Virus record (IMG/VR): IMGVR_UViG_3300041405_000025
Coordinates: 1-25,576 of that record
Reading direction: 5' to 3' (one strand)
Length of the DNA: 25,576 nt
Origin: a virus
Part shown: piece after piece, positions 1 through 6,673 of the stretch
Numbering within the stretch: the first letter of the stretch is position 1
How the letters are laid out: each line of letters starts with the position of its first letter
Position numbers and translations under genes: made by a program
Notes under the pieces: generated by a model
What the model was told of the DNA's origin: nothing
Databases searched by the model: none
What the model saw: only the letters and a program-made list of their open reading frames with translations

Positions 1-383
1 GTAACTATACCGCTCCACGTGGTATTACGTTCTTGTCTCCGCATCAGATGTCGTCTGACGCATTGCAACTCCAACGTGAGAACACTGAGGACTTCGTACA
101 GGTTGTAGCCAACAAAGGTTACTATGATGGTTGCCGTCGACTGGGTCAAGAACCCGACCTTGAGATCTTCCACCACATTATCCGTCGTAAGGGGAAAGCA
201 TATCTTGCATTGCAACGTGGTAAACACCGTAACACTGTAACAGCTGTAGAAGATCAGTACGTTCTGATTCCAATGTCACAAATCGCCACTATGCCGTGGG
301 ACATCGACAAAGAAGAAGACTACTCGTTGAAAGTGATTCCGGGATCGGTCATCGGTGGTGATGACGGCGACGCTTGGGACTAA
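1..383 (+). CDS. Unrecognised phage protein, C-terminal part only
   Basis: This reading frame is open from the left edge (first full codon at base 3), so the start lies outside the window and only about 126 residues of the C-terminus are visible. A TTG at 33 and an ATG at 48 are internal codons and not convincing starts, since neither has a Shine-Dalgarno sequence. The fragment is soluble and mixed alpha/beta in composition, with a basic patch (HHIIRRKGKAYLALQRGKHR) and a very acidic tail ending GGDDGDAWD. I do not recognise the family. A UUCG-loop terminator follows 17 bases after the stop, so this is the last gene of its transcript. Confidence 0.85.
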   Translation, partial: NYTAPRGITFLSPHQMSSDALQLQRENTEDFVQVVANKGYYDGCRRLGQEPDLEIFHHIIRRKGKAYLALQRGKHRNTVTAVEDQYVLIPMSQIATMPWDIDKEEDYSLKVIPGSVIGGDDGDAWD

Positions 384-400
384 AAAGAAAAACGTCATAC

Positions 401-429
401 TGCCTCCCTTCGGGGAGGCAACTTATTTT
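401..429 (+). terminator. Rho-independent terminator with UUCG loop
   Basis: A perfect 8-bp stem (TGCCTCCC / GGGAGGCA) is closed by a TTCG tetraloop and followed by ACTTATTTT. It lies between the stop at 383 and the next gene at 448. It is preceded by CATAC, a box that also precedes the hairpins at 1212 and 3814. Confidence 0.8.
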
Positions 430-447
430 CATTACGAGGTTTCAGAA

Positions 448-765
448 ATGTCCCATGTTGTAAAACTAGCCGATAGCGTGATCTGTCAGATCAAGTTAGC
501 TAACCTGTTGAAGCAACACAAGCATTACATCGGTGTATACGTTGCACGACACAATCTAAACCCTGTTATAGACGAGATATGCCGTCAGGCGAGTCAGTAT
601 CTAGGTTTAACGGTATCGTCGCGTAAAGAGCTTGAGGAAGGCTTGTGGAAACATTATAAAATCAAGATCGATATATGGCAAAAGCCTGATCCATTTGAAG
701 ACCGCAATCATCTCACATTAACAATCGGTGGTTTGACCGCTATCATTTTTGACTACGAGAACTAA
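448..765 (+). CDS. Hypothetical phage protein, 105 aa
   Basis: The start is the ATG at 448, preceded by the ribosome-binding-like stretch ACGAGGTTTCAGAA. The frame is open further upstream, to a GTG at 355, but that would run through the terminator hairpin at 401-420 and overlap the previous gene. The protein starts MSHVVKLADSVICQIKLANL and ends IIFDYEN. It is predicted soluble and mostly helical, with no membrane segment and no motif I recognise. It lies four bases upstream of the next gene and is probably co-transcribed with it. Function is unknown. Confidence 0.75.
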   Translation: MSHVVKLADSVICQIKLANLLKQHKHYIGVYVARHNLNPVIDEICRQASQYLGLTVSSRKELEEGLWKHYKIKIDIWQKPDPFEDRNHLTLTIGGLTAIIFDYEN

Positions 766-769
766 TCCA

Positions 770-1204
770 ATGACTGATCTATCTGAAATTCGTGCACAGA
801 GGCTTGCTATGTATACAGCTCCAACCAAACTTGCTGAATCCATCGTTGCCCATCTCGAGTGGTGCATCCGTAATTTCCAAACATCCGCAATTCTAATCAG
901 ACTGGCCGAGCAGAACGTATCGGTAGTACGGGGTAAGATCATTGAGTACGTTGCTCAAATCGAAAGCTGGGACCATGTAGACCCATCCAGCTATAGTAGC
1001 TTTGAAGTGGCTTGTCAAACCTTGTACCTTAAACACAATATCTACATTCGTCAGGAACAGAAAGAGATGTCTAGTCCTGATTACAGTTTCATGGACACGG
1101 ACATCTCCGGGTTCAATAGATTCTTTTACGATCTGGAACTCAATGCTTCTGATCCGTACTTCGGTACAATCACTCGTGACTACTACAACGATGTGAGTTC
1201 TTAA
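770..1204 (+). CDS. Hypothetical phage protein, 144 aa
   Basis: The ATG at 770 follows the previous stop by four bases, with a weak GAG-type ribosome site (ACGAGAACTAATCCA). A TTG at 749 in the same frame lies inside the preceding gene and is less likely. The product starts MTDLSEIRAQRLAMYTAPTK, is rich in helix-forming residues in its first half and in aromatic and acidic residues near the end (FMDTDISGFNRFFYDLEL). No family is recognised. It is the second gene of a two-gene unit ended by the hairpin at 1212. Confidence 0.75.
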   Translation: MTDLSEIRAQRLAMYTAPTKLAESIVAHLEWCIRNFQTSAILIRLAEQNVSVVRGKIIEYVAQIESWDHVDPSSYSSFEVACQTLYLKHNIYIRQEQKEMSSPDYSFMDTDISGFNRFFYDLELNASDPYFGTITRDYYNDVSS

Positions 1205-1211
1205 TCATACT

Positions 1212-1233
1212 GCTCTCCTTCGGGAGAGCTTTA
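1212..1233 (+). terminator. Rho-independent terminator with UUCG loop
   Basis: A perfect 7-bp stem (GCTCTCC / GGAGAGC) with a TTCG loop is followed by TTTATG, eight bases after the stop of the 144-aa gene. It is flanked by CATA on the left and TATG on the right, like the hairpins at 3814 and 19632. Confidence 0.8.
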
Positions 1234-1282
1234 TGTCGTCTAACTACCTCTTGCAGAGTGCATTCCCTTTAACGTCATAAAT

Positions 1283-1307
1283 GCCCTCTCATCTGGAGAG
1301 GGCTTAT
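1283..1307 (+). terminator. Second terminator-like hairpin
   Basis: An 8-bp perfect stem (GCCCTCTC / GAGAGGGC) with a five-base loop is followed by TTATTG. It has no gene of its own and lies about 50 bases after the first terminator, so it is a backup terminator or ends a short untranslated RNA. Confidence 0.55.
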
Positions 1308-1382
1308 TGTAGTTTAAATTTAGCTTACGCTGGTACAGCATTAAGGACTCTATAAGAGCTATGCTTTGGTTACTAACGTAAC

Positions 1383-1397
1383 CGCTGTATATTACTG
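1383..1397 (+). promoter_or_regulatory. phiKZ-type early promoter element (TATATTAC)
   Basis: TATATTAC at 1388-1395 is preceded by CGCTG. It matches the AT-rich early-promoter core I recall for phiKZ-group phages. The same CGCT..ATATTAC layout occurs on the - strand near 12780 and 14096. It points toward the 1507 gene but lies about 110 bases upstream of it, so it would make a long leader or drive a short RNA. Confidence 0.5.
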
Positions 1398-1465
1398 AAT
1401 AAAAGCCCCTACGGGGAGTCCGATGCTCTTAGTACTGTATTAGATAGGCCCCCTCAGTATTTAAT

Positions 1466-1486
1466 CAATCGTATGTTAAAGTATAA
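1466..1486 (+). promoter_or_regulatory. Possible late promoter (TATG in AT-rich stretch)
   Basis: ATCGTATGTTAAAGTATAA lies 20-35 bases before the ATG at 1507. phiKZ late promoters are reported to share only a short TATG motif, so this match is weak. The position ahead of a predicted late virion gene is what makes it worth noting. Confidence 0.3.
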
Positions 1487-1506
1487 ACCCTGATCAGGTA
1501 AAGAAA

Positions 1507-2658
1507 ATGAATAAGTCCCGTATAACGGATATGGATGTAAAGAACAAACCCGAAGTAATCTCAATGGAGTCTGATTGGGTCAGCCTACCTGATGACGTAG
1601 CTGCATTAGAGATCTATGACACTGAGCGTGCCCATAAAGCCCTTGTAGAACTCGCTAAGCGTGTAGACACTGTACGTGACCAACCTTCACTTGAAGCTTA
1701 CCAATGGACCTATCAGACGCTTACAGGGATGACAGATCTAGTTGATCGTAAGAGTATCTCACTGGAATCCTTTAGTGGTGGTACCATCTCGAAGAAGACG
1801 GGTTTAGCACAAGCTATTCGTGCAGAAGCTGGTAACCTAGCTGCTAAGCTTGAGATCTCGATTGAGAACTATGCTCGTGACATCAAAGAAGACTTCTTGA
1901 TTATAGCTAAGACCTATGATGGTGCACATCGTAAGTTGAAAGCAACTGATGCGGATATCGAAGAAACTAAGAATACCAAAATCGAAGTTAACCATACTCG
2001 CATCTTTGATATGTTTATGGTTAAAGATGTTTTCAAAGGTAAGGAACCAATTCAGTGCATTCGTCAAGAAACTCAGTATCTCGAACGGTTGACTCAAATC
2101 GTAGGTAAAGGTGTTGAACGTCTTGCCAAGGATGTACGTGAATTAGGTGAGGAAGATAAGCTTGAGCGCAATGGTCGTGATCTTCCCGATACAAACGCTT
2201 CAATGCACCTGATGTTTAACCGTAAAGCTAAGGTCAAGGAAGGACAGTTTGAGAACGATTCTAAGAAAGTTCGTAATCCCAAAAAGACCCACAGTTGGGG
2301 ACAACACTTCTGGATTATCTTCGGCGCTTTAGCGTTTGGCTCTGCCGGTGAAAACATGGCACGCTGGATTAATTCTGACAAAAAGGATTCGGAAGCAAAA
2401 GTCACCAATAGTTTGACTGATATCCATAAGTTCATCCGACATGTCGAAGGAATGGATGAGATCGTTGACGAGCTGGCAGGTCACGTACAAGACCTGATCG
2501 AACTCTTCAAGAAAGTCAATGAAACACAAGAATCAGCGCTGAACCGCCGGACCGTTCCGATCATCGAACTGGCGAACTTTATTATGAAACAGATTATCGA
2601 TATCACTAAAGGTACCGATACTCTGTTCACCCGACTCGTACGAAAACATAGCAAATAA
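1507..2658 (+). CDS. phiKZ-type internal head (inner body) protein, paralog A
   Basis: The start ATG has a good ribosome site (AGGTAAAGAAA). The 383-residue product is mostly helical and charged. It carries several S-x-E sites of the type cut by the phiKZ prohead protease: SME at 19-21, SLE at 61-63 and SLE at 85-87 (SISLESF, the best placed). It is a clear paralog of the next gene: SLESF..LAQAIRAEA aligns with SVESY..LAKDIRAHA, a WGQHFWIIFGALAFG-type aromatic segment (near residues 257-272) aligns with its WFWAIVLGWVG, then IHKFI with IHKVI and PIIELA with PILELA. Expected fate: packed in the prohead core, N-terminal pro-region removed, mature part in the capsid inner body. Membership is inferred from these patterns, not a search. 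Confidence 0.8.
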   Translation: MNKSRITDMDVKNKPEVISMESDWVSLPDDVAALEIYDTERAHKALVELAKRVDTVRDQPSLEAYQWTYQTLTGMTDLVDRKSISLESFSGGTISKKTGLAQAIRAEAGNLAAKLEISIENYARDIKEDFLIIAKTYDGAHRKLKATDADIEETKNTKIEVNHTRIFDMFMVKDVFKGKEPIQCIRQETQYLERLTQIVGKGVERLAKDVRELGEEDKLERNGRDLPDTNASMHLMFNRKAKVKEGQFENDSKKVRNPKKTHSWGQHFWIIFGALAFGSAGENMARWINSDKKDSEAKVTNSLTDIHKFIRHVEGMDEIVDELAGHVQDLIELFKKVNETQESALNRRTVPIIELANFIMKQIIDITKGTDTLFTRLVRKHSK

Positions 2659-2668
2659 GGTACCTACC

Positions 2669-3793
2669 ATGGCACGCGTAAGCCCAACAATGAAACATGC
2701 TAAACCCGCTCTGACCGCAGAGCAAGCAGCAATCGAAGACTTCATCAATGCTATTCCTCCGGCTATCATCCGTGAAGGTGATCCAGCCGACTTCGTCGAC
2801 AACTCTATTACTGAAGTAGTGGATACCATCGACACCGATCTCGACCCAATCGTGGAATCGACCGTAGTTGCTGAAAACCTCGATGATCTGGCTATTGATG
2901 TGGATGGTGTCACCTCCGCTGTAGCGATGGAATCGTTTACTCGCATTTTCCATCAGATGTGTGATATGTCTGGTCACCCTGTGGCCTCGGTCGAATCGTA
3001 TAAACCAACTAAAGGTGGCGTTAAGCGTCTGGCTAAGGATATTCGTGCACATGCCGATATGATCCGTGGTTGTGTTAACCTGAGTTTCGAAGAGTATGTC
3101 GATAAGGTCGATGAAGCTATCGGTACGTCGATGTCCAACTATAAACAAGCTCTGGGTGAACTTAACCGTATCAATCAAGACATCCATGTACCTGACGGTG
3201 AAGTGGTCATTAACCACAAAGCTGTTTGGCAGCTGTTCCACATGGGTGGTAAGTTGATGGACCTGCGTGACTTCAGTAAAGAAGTTAACGGCGTCAAAGA
3301 ACTGACTGCTATGGTGGCCAAGGCCAAAGATAACCTGAAATCCGGTGGTGACGGTAATGCTCTGAACGGATCGGGTGAAGTGAAACTGATGAACAACACC
3401 ACCGTTAAAATTTCTAATGGTCGTGCTGTATTCAATACCGAAGCTGCTCCTAAGCCAGATAAAGCCTGGACCGGTGGTGACTGGTTCTGGGCTATCGTTC
3501 TTGGTTGGGTTGGCATCGCCTACCGCATGTGGAAAGGCGGTAACGGTGAGGAGAAGACCCAGAAAGAGCAATCCATTCAAGCGATCCATAAAGTGATCGA
3601 TGAGATGAAGAAGATGGCACCGCTGGTAGAAAGCCTTGAGAAAGAAGCCAAAGAAGTCATGCAGATCGCTGGTGATGACGCTGACAAGAAACGTGCTGCT
3701 TCTCCTATCCTGGAACTGGCTTCGAAGACTATTGCTCACGTAACTGCCGTGACCTATGGTGCTAAGAAGATGTTCGAGAAGATGGGCGAGTAA
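2669..3793 (+). CDS. phiKZ-type internal head (inner body) protein, paralog B
   Basis: The ATG follows AAGGTACCTACC, ten bases after the previous stop, so the two paralogs form one operon. The product is 374 residues. Residues 1-88 are acidic and look like a propeptide, with AME at 86-88; a second site, SVE at 107-109, lines up with SLE85-87 of paralog A and is the likely cut. Downstream, regularly spaced features match paralog A: LAKDIRAHA, NHKAVWQLF (aligned with NHTRIFDMF), WFWAIVLGWVG, IHKVIDEM, PILELASK and a Y/KG near the end. The W-rich stretch around residues 271-285 could insert in or contact a membrane or the inner-body core. It is terminated by the bidirectional hairpin at 3814. 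Confidence 0.8.
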   Translation: MARVSPTMKHAKPALTAEQAAIEDFINAIPPAIIREGDPADFVDNSITEVVDTIDTDLDPIVESTVVAENLDDLAIDVDGVTSAVAMESFTRIFHQMCDMSGHPVASVESYKPTKGGVKRLAKDIRAHADMIRGCVNLSFEEYVDKVDEAIGTSMSNYKQALGELNRINQDIHVPDGEVVINHKAVWQLFHMGGKLMDLRDFSKEVNGVKELTAMVAKAKDNLKSGGDGNALNGSGEVKLMNNTTVKISNGRAVFNTEAAPKPDKAWTGGDWFWAIVLGWVGIAYRMWKGGNGEEKTQKEQSIQAIHKVIDEMKKMAPLVESLEKEAKEVMQIAGDDADKKRAASPILELASKTIAHVTAVTYGAKKMFEKMGE

Positions 3794-3813
3794 CAAAAAA
3801 AAATAAACATACT

Positions 3814-3838
3814 GCCCCGGCCATTCGGCTGGGGCTTT
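3814..3838. terminator. Bidirectional terminator between convergent genes
   Basis: A 9-bp stem (GCCCCGGCC / GGCTGGGGC, one G-T pair) with loop ATTC. On the + strand it is followed by TTTATG and on the - strand by TTTATTTTTTTTTG. It separates the + strand internal-head operon from the - strand accessory block, the only convergent junction in the window. Confidence 0.85.
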
Positions 3839-3844
3839 ATGCGG

Positions 3845-4093
3845 TTACTCTTTGACCCAACCGCTGACACGGACTAAATCAAGAGTTTCATGTTTAATGG
3901 TAAACCCAGCTCCACGGAGTTTCTCCAGACCTAGGCGGTGGATTTCTTTATCGGATTGACCACCGGGTTCATCAATCAATGTAAAGCAATGCCCCTTGTT
4001 ACCATTACGCATGGCGTCACGTAAGGCGTGTTCAACAGGACCCATGTTTAACTCAGTGTTAACTTGTTTTACCATCTCTTCAAGCGATTGCAT
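3845..4093 (-). CDS. Hypothetical phage protein, 82 aa
   Basis: The start is the ATG at 4093, with only a weak ribosome site (CCAGAGTATTCCTTTA). The product, starting MQSLEEMVKQVNTELNMG, is soluble and alpha/beta: a charged helical start, then DKEIHRLGLEKLRGAGFTIKHETLDLVRVSGW, which resembles the end of a small alpha/beta fold with exposed strands. No family is recognised. It is the last gene of the - strand accessory block, ends six bases before the bidirectional terminator, and is separated from its upstream neighbour by a 200-base structured stretch, so it may have its own promoter. Confidence 0.7.
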   Translation of the reverse strand: MQSLEEMVKQVNTELNMGPVEHALRDAMRNGNKGHCFTLIDEPGGQSDKEIHRLGLEKLRGAGFTIKHETLDLVRVSGWVKE

Positions 4094-4164
4094 TAAAGGA
4101 ATACTCTGGTTGTAATGTTATGTGAAATGAATGTTGATTTGTATCGTACTGTTACCTAGAGTTA

Positions 4165-4290
4165 AGTGCAGGGTTGGTCCCACGAGGGGATTGGTCTGAA
4201 TCGAGACTCAAAGTAACAACCCATGGATTGAGGCCACTAACCTCTTGACATGGTCGGCTCACTGGGAGTAGTGCCCCGGTGAGCCTCCTT
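4165..4290 (-). ncRNA. Structured intergenic stretch, possible small RNA or leader
   Basis: Between the stop at 4294 and the start at 4093 there is no gene. The stretch folds on paper into three consecutive elements. The first (4171-4222) is closed by GGGTTG/CAACCC and contains two inner hairpins (CCC-ACGA-GGG and GTCT-GAATCG-AGAC), a three-way junction. The second is GAGG/CCTC (about 4231-4245). The third is GGCTCAC/GTGAGCC with a 16-base loop (4254-4283), just after the upstream gene. It is not a tRNA: there is no 5+7 T-arm and no anticodon arm. It could be an untranslated leader, an attenuator or a trans-acting RNA; strand and activity are unproven. Confidence 0.3.
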
Positions 4291-4293
4291 TCT

Positions 4294-4509
4294 TTATGCC
4301 GTCTTCCATGTGAAAACGATATCATCGCCATTCCACTCGAAAGTAGCGATAACGTCTTTACTACTGTGGTGAGCGAAGATCTGACCATTGCCGATGATGT
4401 AGTCACCTACACGTCCGCACGATCGACCTTCTTGTTCACACAGTGCGTTGAGTACTGCACCAGCACTACCCGCTTTGTAACTACCGAATGGACCTTCATA
4501 CATCTTCAC
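4294..4509 (-). CDS. Hypothetical small phage protein, 71 aa
   Basis: The GTG at 4509 has an AAAGGA ribosome site seven bases upstream and is preferred; the ATG two codons later (4503) is an alternative. The start lies inside the end of the preceding gene (14-base overlap), so translation is probably coupled. The product (MKMYEGPFGSYKAGSAG...) is soluble, with a strand-rich second half (GDYIIGNGQIFAHHSS, VIATFEW, DDIVFTWKTA) resembling a small beta-sheet fold. Family and function are unknown. Confidence 0.65.
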   Translation of the reverse strand: MKMYEGPFGSYKAGSAGAVLNALCEQEGRSCGRVGDYIIGNGQIFAHHSSKDVIATFEWNGDDIVFTWKTA

Positions 4510-4912
4510 AATGTATTCCTTTTATGATTAAAGCTTTCTCTAGACCGAGTTGATCTGGCGTGAATGATAAAGGTTCTTTACCATGACCATTCAGGAGAGC
4601 GGTAATCGCCAGATTCCAGAACTTGACGTGTGCAGCCTTTTGCTCTGGCCAGTCGAGATGCGTATACGACTTACATTCTGACCATGCCCAGCCAGCATGT
4701 TTCAGTTCGTTGAGAATGTGGCCATACAGCGTAGTCGATCCATCGATTAGGTGACAGATCCGTTTAACCGCTAGCTTACGCCATATACTCAGAGACGTGT
4801 GTTCTATCGTGTTACAGAGATAATGCTGTTGATCGTATTCATCATGCACCATTGCGGCTTGAATGACTTTCACGATTTGACGGTTTACGAAAAGATGCCA
4901 CAACTTGATCAT
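4496..4912 (-). CDS. Hypothetical phage protein, 138 aa
   Basis: The ATG at 4912 overlaps the previous stop in an ATGA arrangement and follows AAGGAACTGAG. The product is largely helical and rich in His, Trp and Cys (MIKLWHLFVNRQIVKVIQAA ..., HAGWAWSECKSYTHLDWPEQ). No clear metal-binding spacing or known motif is seen. It belongs to a string of translationally coupled small genes (4294-5369) probably expressed together early in infection. Function is unknown. Confidence 0.7.
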   Translation of the reverse strand: MIKLWHLFVNRQIVKVIQAAMVHDEYDQQHYLCNTIEHTSLSIWRKLAVKRICHLIDGSTTLYGHILNELKHAGWAWSECKSYTHLDWPEQKAAHVKFWNLAITALLNGHGKEPLSFTPDQLGLEKALIIKGIHCEDV

Positions 4913-5277
4913 CTCAGTTCCTTAGTAATCTTTCCGAATGTAAGGGTGAACGTGTCATGTACCTTGTTGTAATGGGTCCCGAAACCTTTAGCCAGGAAAT
5001 GGGTTTCCATATACTGGTAGATTAACGAGTGAGTATGAACATACTGATCTTCCGGGTTTCGATCAGTATTGAGCATATCGGAGATACTGAAGTCCAGTTC
5101 CACACGACCATCGGAATCGATGTATCGCCATGCATTATCGTTGAGGTATTTCTGGCTGACTAGTTGTTCCTCGATTAATGCAATGGCTTTATCAGCTACA
5201 GCACGCATAGCACTGGCGTAAGCATTATGTACGAATGCACAGCTAGTTTGATCTACAGCAATTACTTGTTCAGTCAC
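4909..5277 (-). CDS. Hypothetical phage protein, 122 aa
   Basis: The start is the GTG at 5277, supported by AAAGGACTTCCGCT just upstream and by overlap (GTGA) with the stop of the 31-aa membrane microprotein gene. The product (MTEQVIAVDQTSCAFVHNAY...) has a helical N-terminal half (AYASAMRAVADKAIALIEEQL) followed by an aromatic-rich, probably beta-containing C-terminus (HFLAKGFGTHYNKVHDTFTL). No domain is recognised. It is coupled to the downstream 138-aa gene by an ATGA overlap. Confidence 0.7.
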   Translation of the reverse strand: MTEQVIAVDQTSCAFVHNAYASAMRAVADKAIALIEEQLVSQKYLNDNAWRYIDSDGRVELDFSISDMLNTDRNPEDQYVHTHSLIYQYMETHFLAKGFGTHYNKVHDTFTLTFGKITKELR

Positions 5278-5369
5278 AGCGGAAGTCCTTTAATAACGTA
5301 ATTGTAATACATGCCACCGACTACGCCGATGAGCAAACCCCAGTATAGAACTTGGTCACTGATCGGCAT
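5274..5369 (-). CDS. Membrane microprotein, 31 aa
   Basis: A short frame from the ATG at 5369 to a TGA overlapping the next gene's GTG. The product starts MPISDQVLYWGLLIGVVGGM and is almost entirely one hydrophobic segment (about residues 7-25) followed by a basic K. Support comes from the hydrophobic pattern, the coupled overlap with the downstream start, and several similar genes nearby. The ribosome site is weak (CTAAAGATT). It would sit in the inner membrane; role unknown. Confidence 0.5.
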   Translation of the reverse strand: MPISDQVLYWGLLIGVVGGMYYNYVIKGLPL

Positions 5370-5374
5370 AATCT

Positions 5375-5662
5375 TTAGAACCTATGTAGGTTAGTTAGAA
5401 GATGGTTTACTGTATCTGGACACTGCTCAGTACGACGAACGACTTTATAGAAGTCGCCATACACACCACTATCCCGACAGCAGCTACATGGAGATTCGTA
5501 CTCCCAACGATAGTACTCGATATCGAATTCAGCCAGACAACTAGCTGAACCGAAATGGTCTTGGATATCGGAGAGGATACGCCCGAAGGACTTTTGTTCT
5601 TCGGCATTGGCCAACCACAACGTATCCTTATCGTTCTCCGGGTAAACCCATTCTTTACTCAC
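5375..5662 (-). CDS. Hypothetical cysteine-containing small protein, 95 aa
   Basis: The start is the GTG at 5662, which overlaps the previous stop (CAGTGA) and follows GGAGCACTATCA. The product is acidic and aromatic-rich (FDIEYYRWEYESP) and has a compact cysteine cluster, CSCC, plus single cysteines before and after, which might bind zinc or form disulfides. The spacing does not match a finger I can name. It is the last member of the coupled run from 6906 and is followed by the microprotein gene at 5369. Confidence 0.65.
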   Translation of the reverse strand: MSKEWVYPENDKDTLWLANAEEQKSFGRILSDIQDHFGSASCLAEFDIEYYRWEYESPCSCCRDSGVYGDFYKVVRRTEQCPDTVNHLLTNLHRF

Positions 5663-6282
5663 TGATAGTGCTCCGCTTTGAAGTCTTTGAAAGCTTCATG
5701 TACGTTAACAGCCTTGACGTTATTGAGATCGTGTTGCATCCACTTAACGATAATCTCGTTCAAGATCTCAACTGTGCGTTCAGCCGCTTGCCTAACGGCA
5801 TTAGCCGGATCTTTACCCTGATGATGCGCAACGAATGCCGCCATGCGCTCATGAGCTGGAGTACCAGCCCATGGGAACTGACGATCGATAACCACAACCG
5901 GTACGATGTAACCATCACGGTAAACCGCAAGAGTCTCCACGCCGACATTCAGGTTAGCGCTCCATTCGTAACGCAAGTTAGGACCGCCCATGAAACGAAA
6001 AATCATTTCATAGTTTTCACCCTTGGCTTTGCAAGCTTCAATTACACGGGCTTGCTGGCTAATAGCTTCACGGGAAATGAAGTTATCAATATTGAAGGGT
6101 AAAGCTGTGAACTGAGTTAGCTCACAGTTGAATTTAATGAGTAGGTTATCCAATGTTGACCCCTTGGTGTTCATCAGGTTGATTAATGTGAAGTGGATCA
6201 TGCCATCCGAAGGTGGAACGACTGCGCGGTGCGCGCGATCGCCAGCCGATAGCATGGAAGACATTATTTGTGAGAACGTCAT
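5659..6282 (-). CDS. Hypothetical phage protein, about 207 aa
   Basis: The end at 5659 is firm. The start is not: I list the ATG at 6282 (MTFSQIMSSML...), but a TTG at 6291 and later ATGs are possible, and none has a strong ribosome site at ideal spacing. The product looks like a real globular protein (DGYIVPVVVIDRQFPWAGTP; a C-terminal helix with AVRQAAERTVEILNEIIVKW). With this start it overlaps the upstream same-strand gene by 137 bases, unusual here, where other overlaps are 1 to 14 bases. No family is recognised. Confidence 0.65.
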   Translation of the reverse strand: MTFSQIMSSMLSAGDRAHRAVVPPSDGMIHFTLINLMNTKGSTLDNLLIKFNCELTQFTALPFNIDNFISREAISQQARVIEACKAKGENYEMIFRFMGGPNLRYEWSANLNVGVETLAVYRDGYIVPVVVIDRQFPWAGTPAHERMAAFVAHHQGKDPANAVRQAAERTVEILNEIIVKWMQHDLNNVKAVNVHEAFKDFKAEHYQ

Positions 6283-6673
6283 GGTATTCAAGATTCTCAG
6301 GTTCCTTCTGCTCGAATACGTTATGGATACACCAGACCTGTTGTGGTCCAGTGTGCGTAATAGCCTTTACGCAACCGATGTGCAACACATTGAGTTTACC
6401 GGGATGTTCCCAGCGAAGCGTATGCCCCAGTCGCTCGCCGATATGGCGAACTGCCGTCAACAACATACGTTCCATACCCCAACGACGATCAGACATCGAG
6501 CGGTATTCCTGTGCATCAGTCAATGCCTCACGGAAACCGTCAGCGTTTACGAACTTGGTGAAGTCCTTGATCATGTTGATCTGATGAATGATTTCGGTCA
6601 AGGACGGACAGCTCAATGCGTCACTGCGATCAGATACACGGATGATCAAATCTACCAATGCTTGGTCGTTCAT
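6146..6673 (-). CDS. Hypothetical phage protein, 175 aa
   Basis: The ATG at 6673 overlaps the previous stop (ATGA) and has GGAG upstream. The first ~125 residues look like a real helical protein (MNDQALVDLIIRVSDRSDAL...; CVKAITHTGPQQVWCIHNVF). The last 45 residues, which lie over the next gene in another frame, are Arg/Ser/His-rich (GWRSRAPRSRSTFGWHDP) and look like out-of-frame translation. Either the overlap is real and the tail is unconstrained, or a frameshift in the sequence or the phage separates one longer gene into two. Function is unknown. Confidence 0.6.
   Translation of the reverse strand: MNDQALVDLIIRVSDRSDALSCPSLTEIIHQINMIKDFTKFVNADGFREALTDAQEYRSMSDRRWGMERMLLTAVRHIGERLGHTLRWEHPGKLNVLHIGCVKAITHTGPQQVWCIHNVFEQKEPENLEYHDVLTNNVFHAIGWRSRAPRSRSTFGWHDPLHINQPDEHQGVNIG

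Larger units (their letters stand above)
1205..1506 (+). other. 302-base gene-free stretch with hairpins and promoters
   Basis: No credible gene is found here on either strand. In order it holds a terminator hairpin (1212-1233), a second terminator-like hairpin (1283-1307), a perfect GGTTAC/GTAACC hairpin (1368-1383), an exact TATATTAC element (1388-1395), a CCCC-TAC-GGGG hairpin (1406-1416), and an AT-rich stretch with TATG at 1472 just ahead of the internal-head gene at 1507. I read it as a terminator-promoter junction. Whether the 1368-1416 structures are a leader or a small RNA cannot be told. Confidence 0.6.

Noticed and set aside
355-447. An N-terminal extension of the 105-aa gene to the GTG at 355
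   Set aside because: It would translate through a perfect UUCG terminator hairpin and overlap the preceding gene; the ATG at 448 has a ribosome-like site.
1320-1480. Possible tRNA in the gap before 1507
   Set aside because: Hairpins exist (for example GGTTAC/GTAACC), but there is no T-arm with a 7-base loop, no anticodon arm and no matching acceptor stem.
2627-3796. A 389-residue open frame on the - strand opposite the second inner-body gene
   Set aside because: It mirrors the + strand gene codon for codon, is His/Phe/Ser-rich without domain character, and crosses the end of the first gene. The + strand gene has a ribosome site, a paralog and a terminator.
4171-4222. Possible tRNA on either strand
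   Set aside because: The three-way fold is only 52 bases, with 3-4 bp inner stems and no T-loop or anticodon loop pattern.
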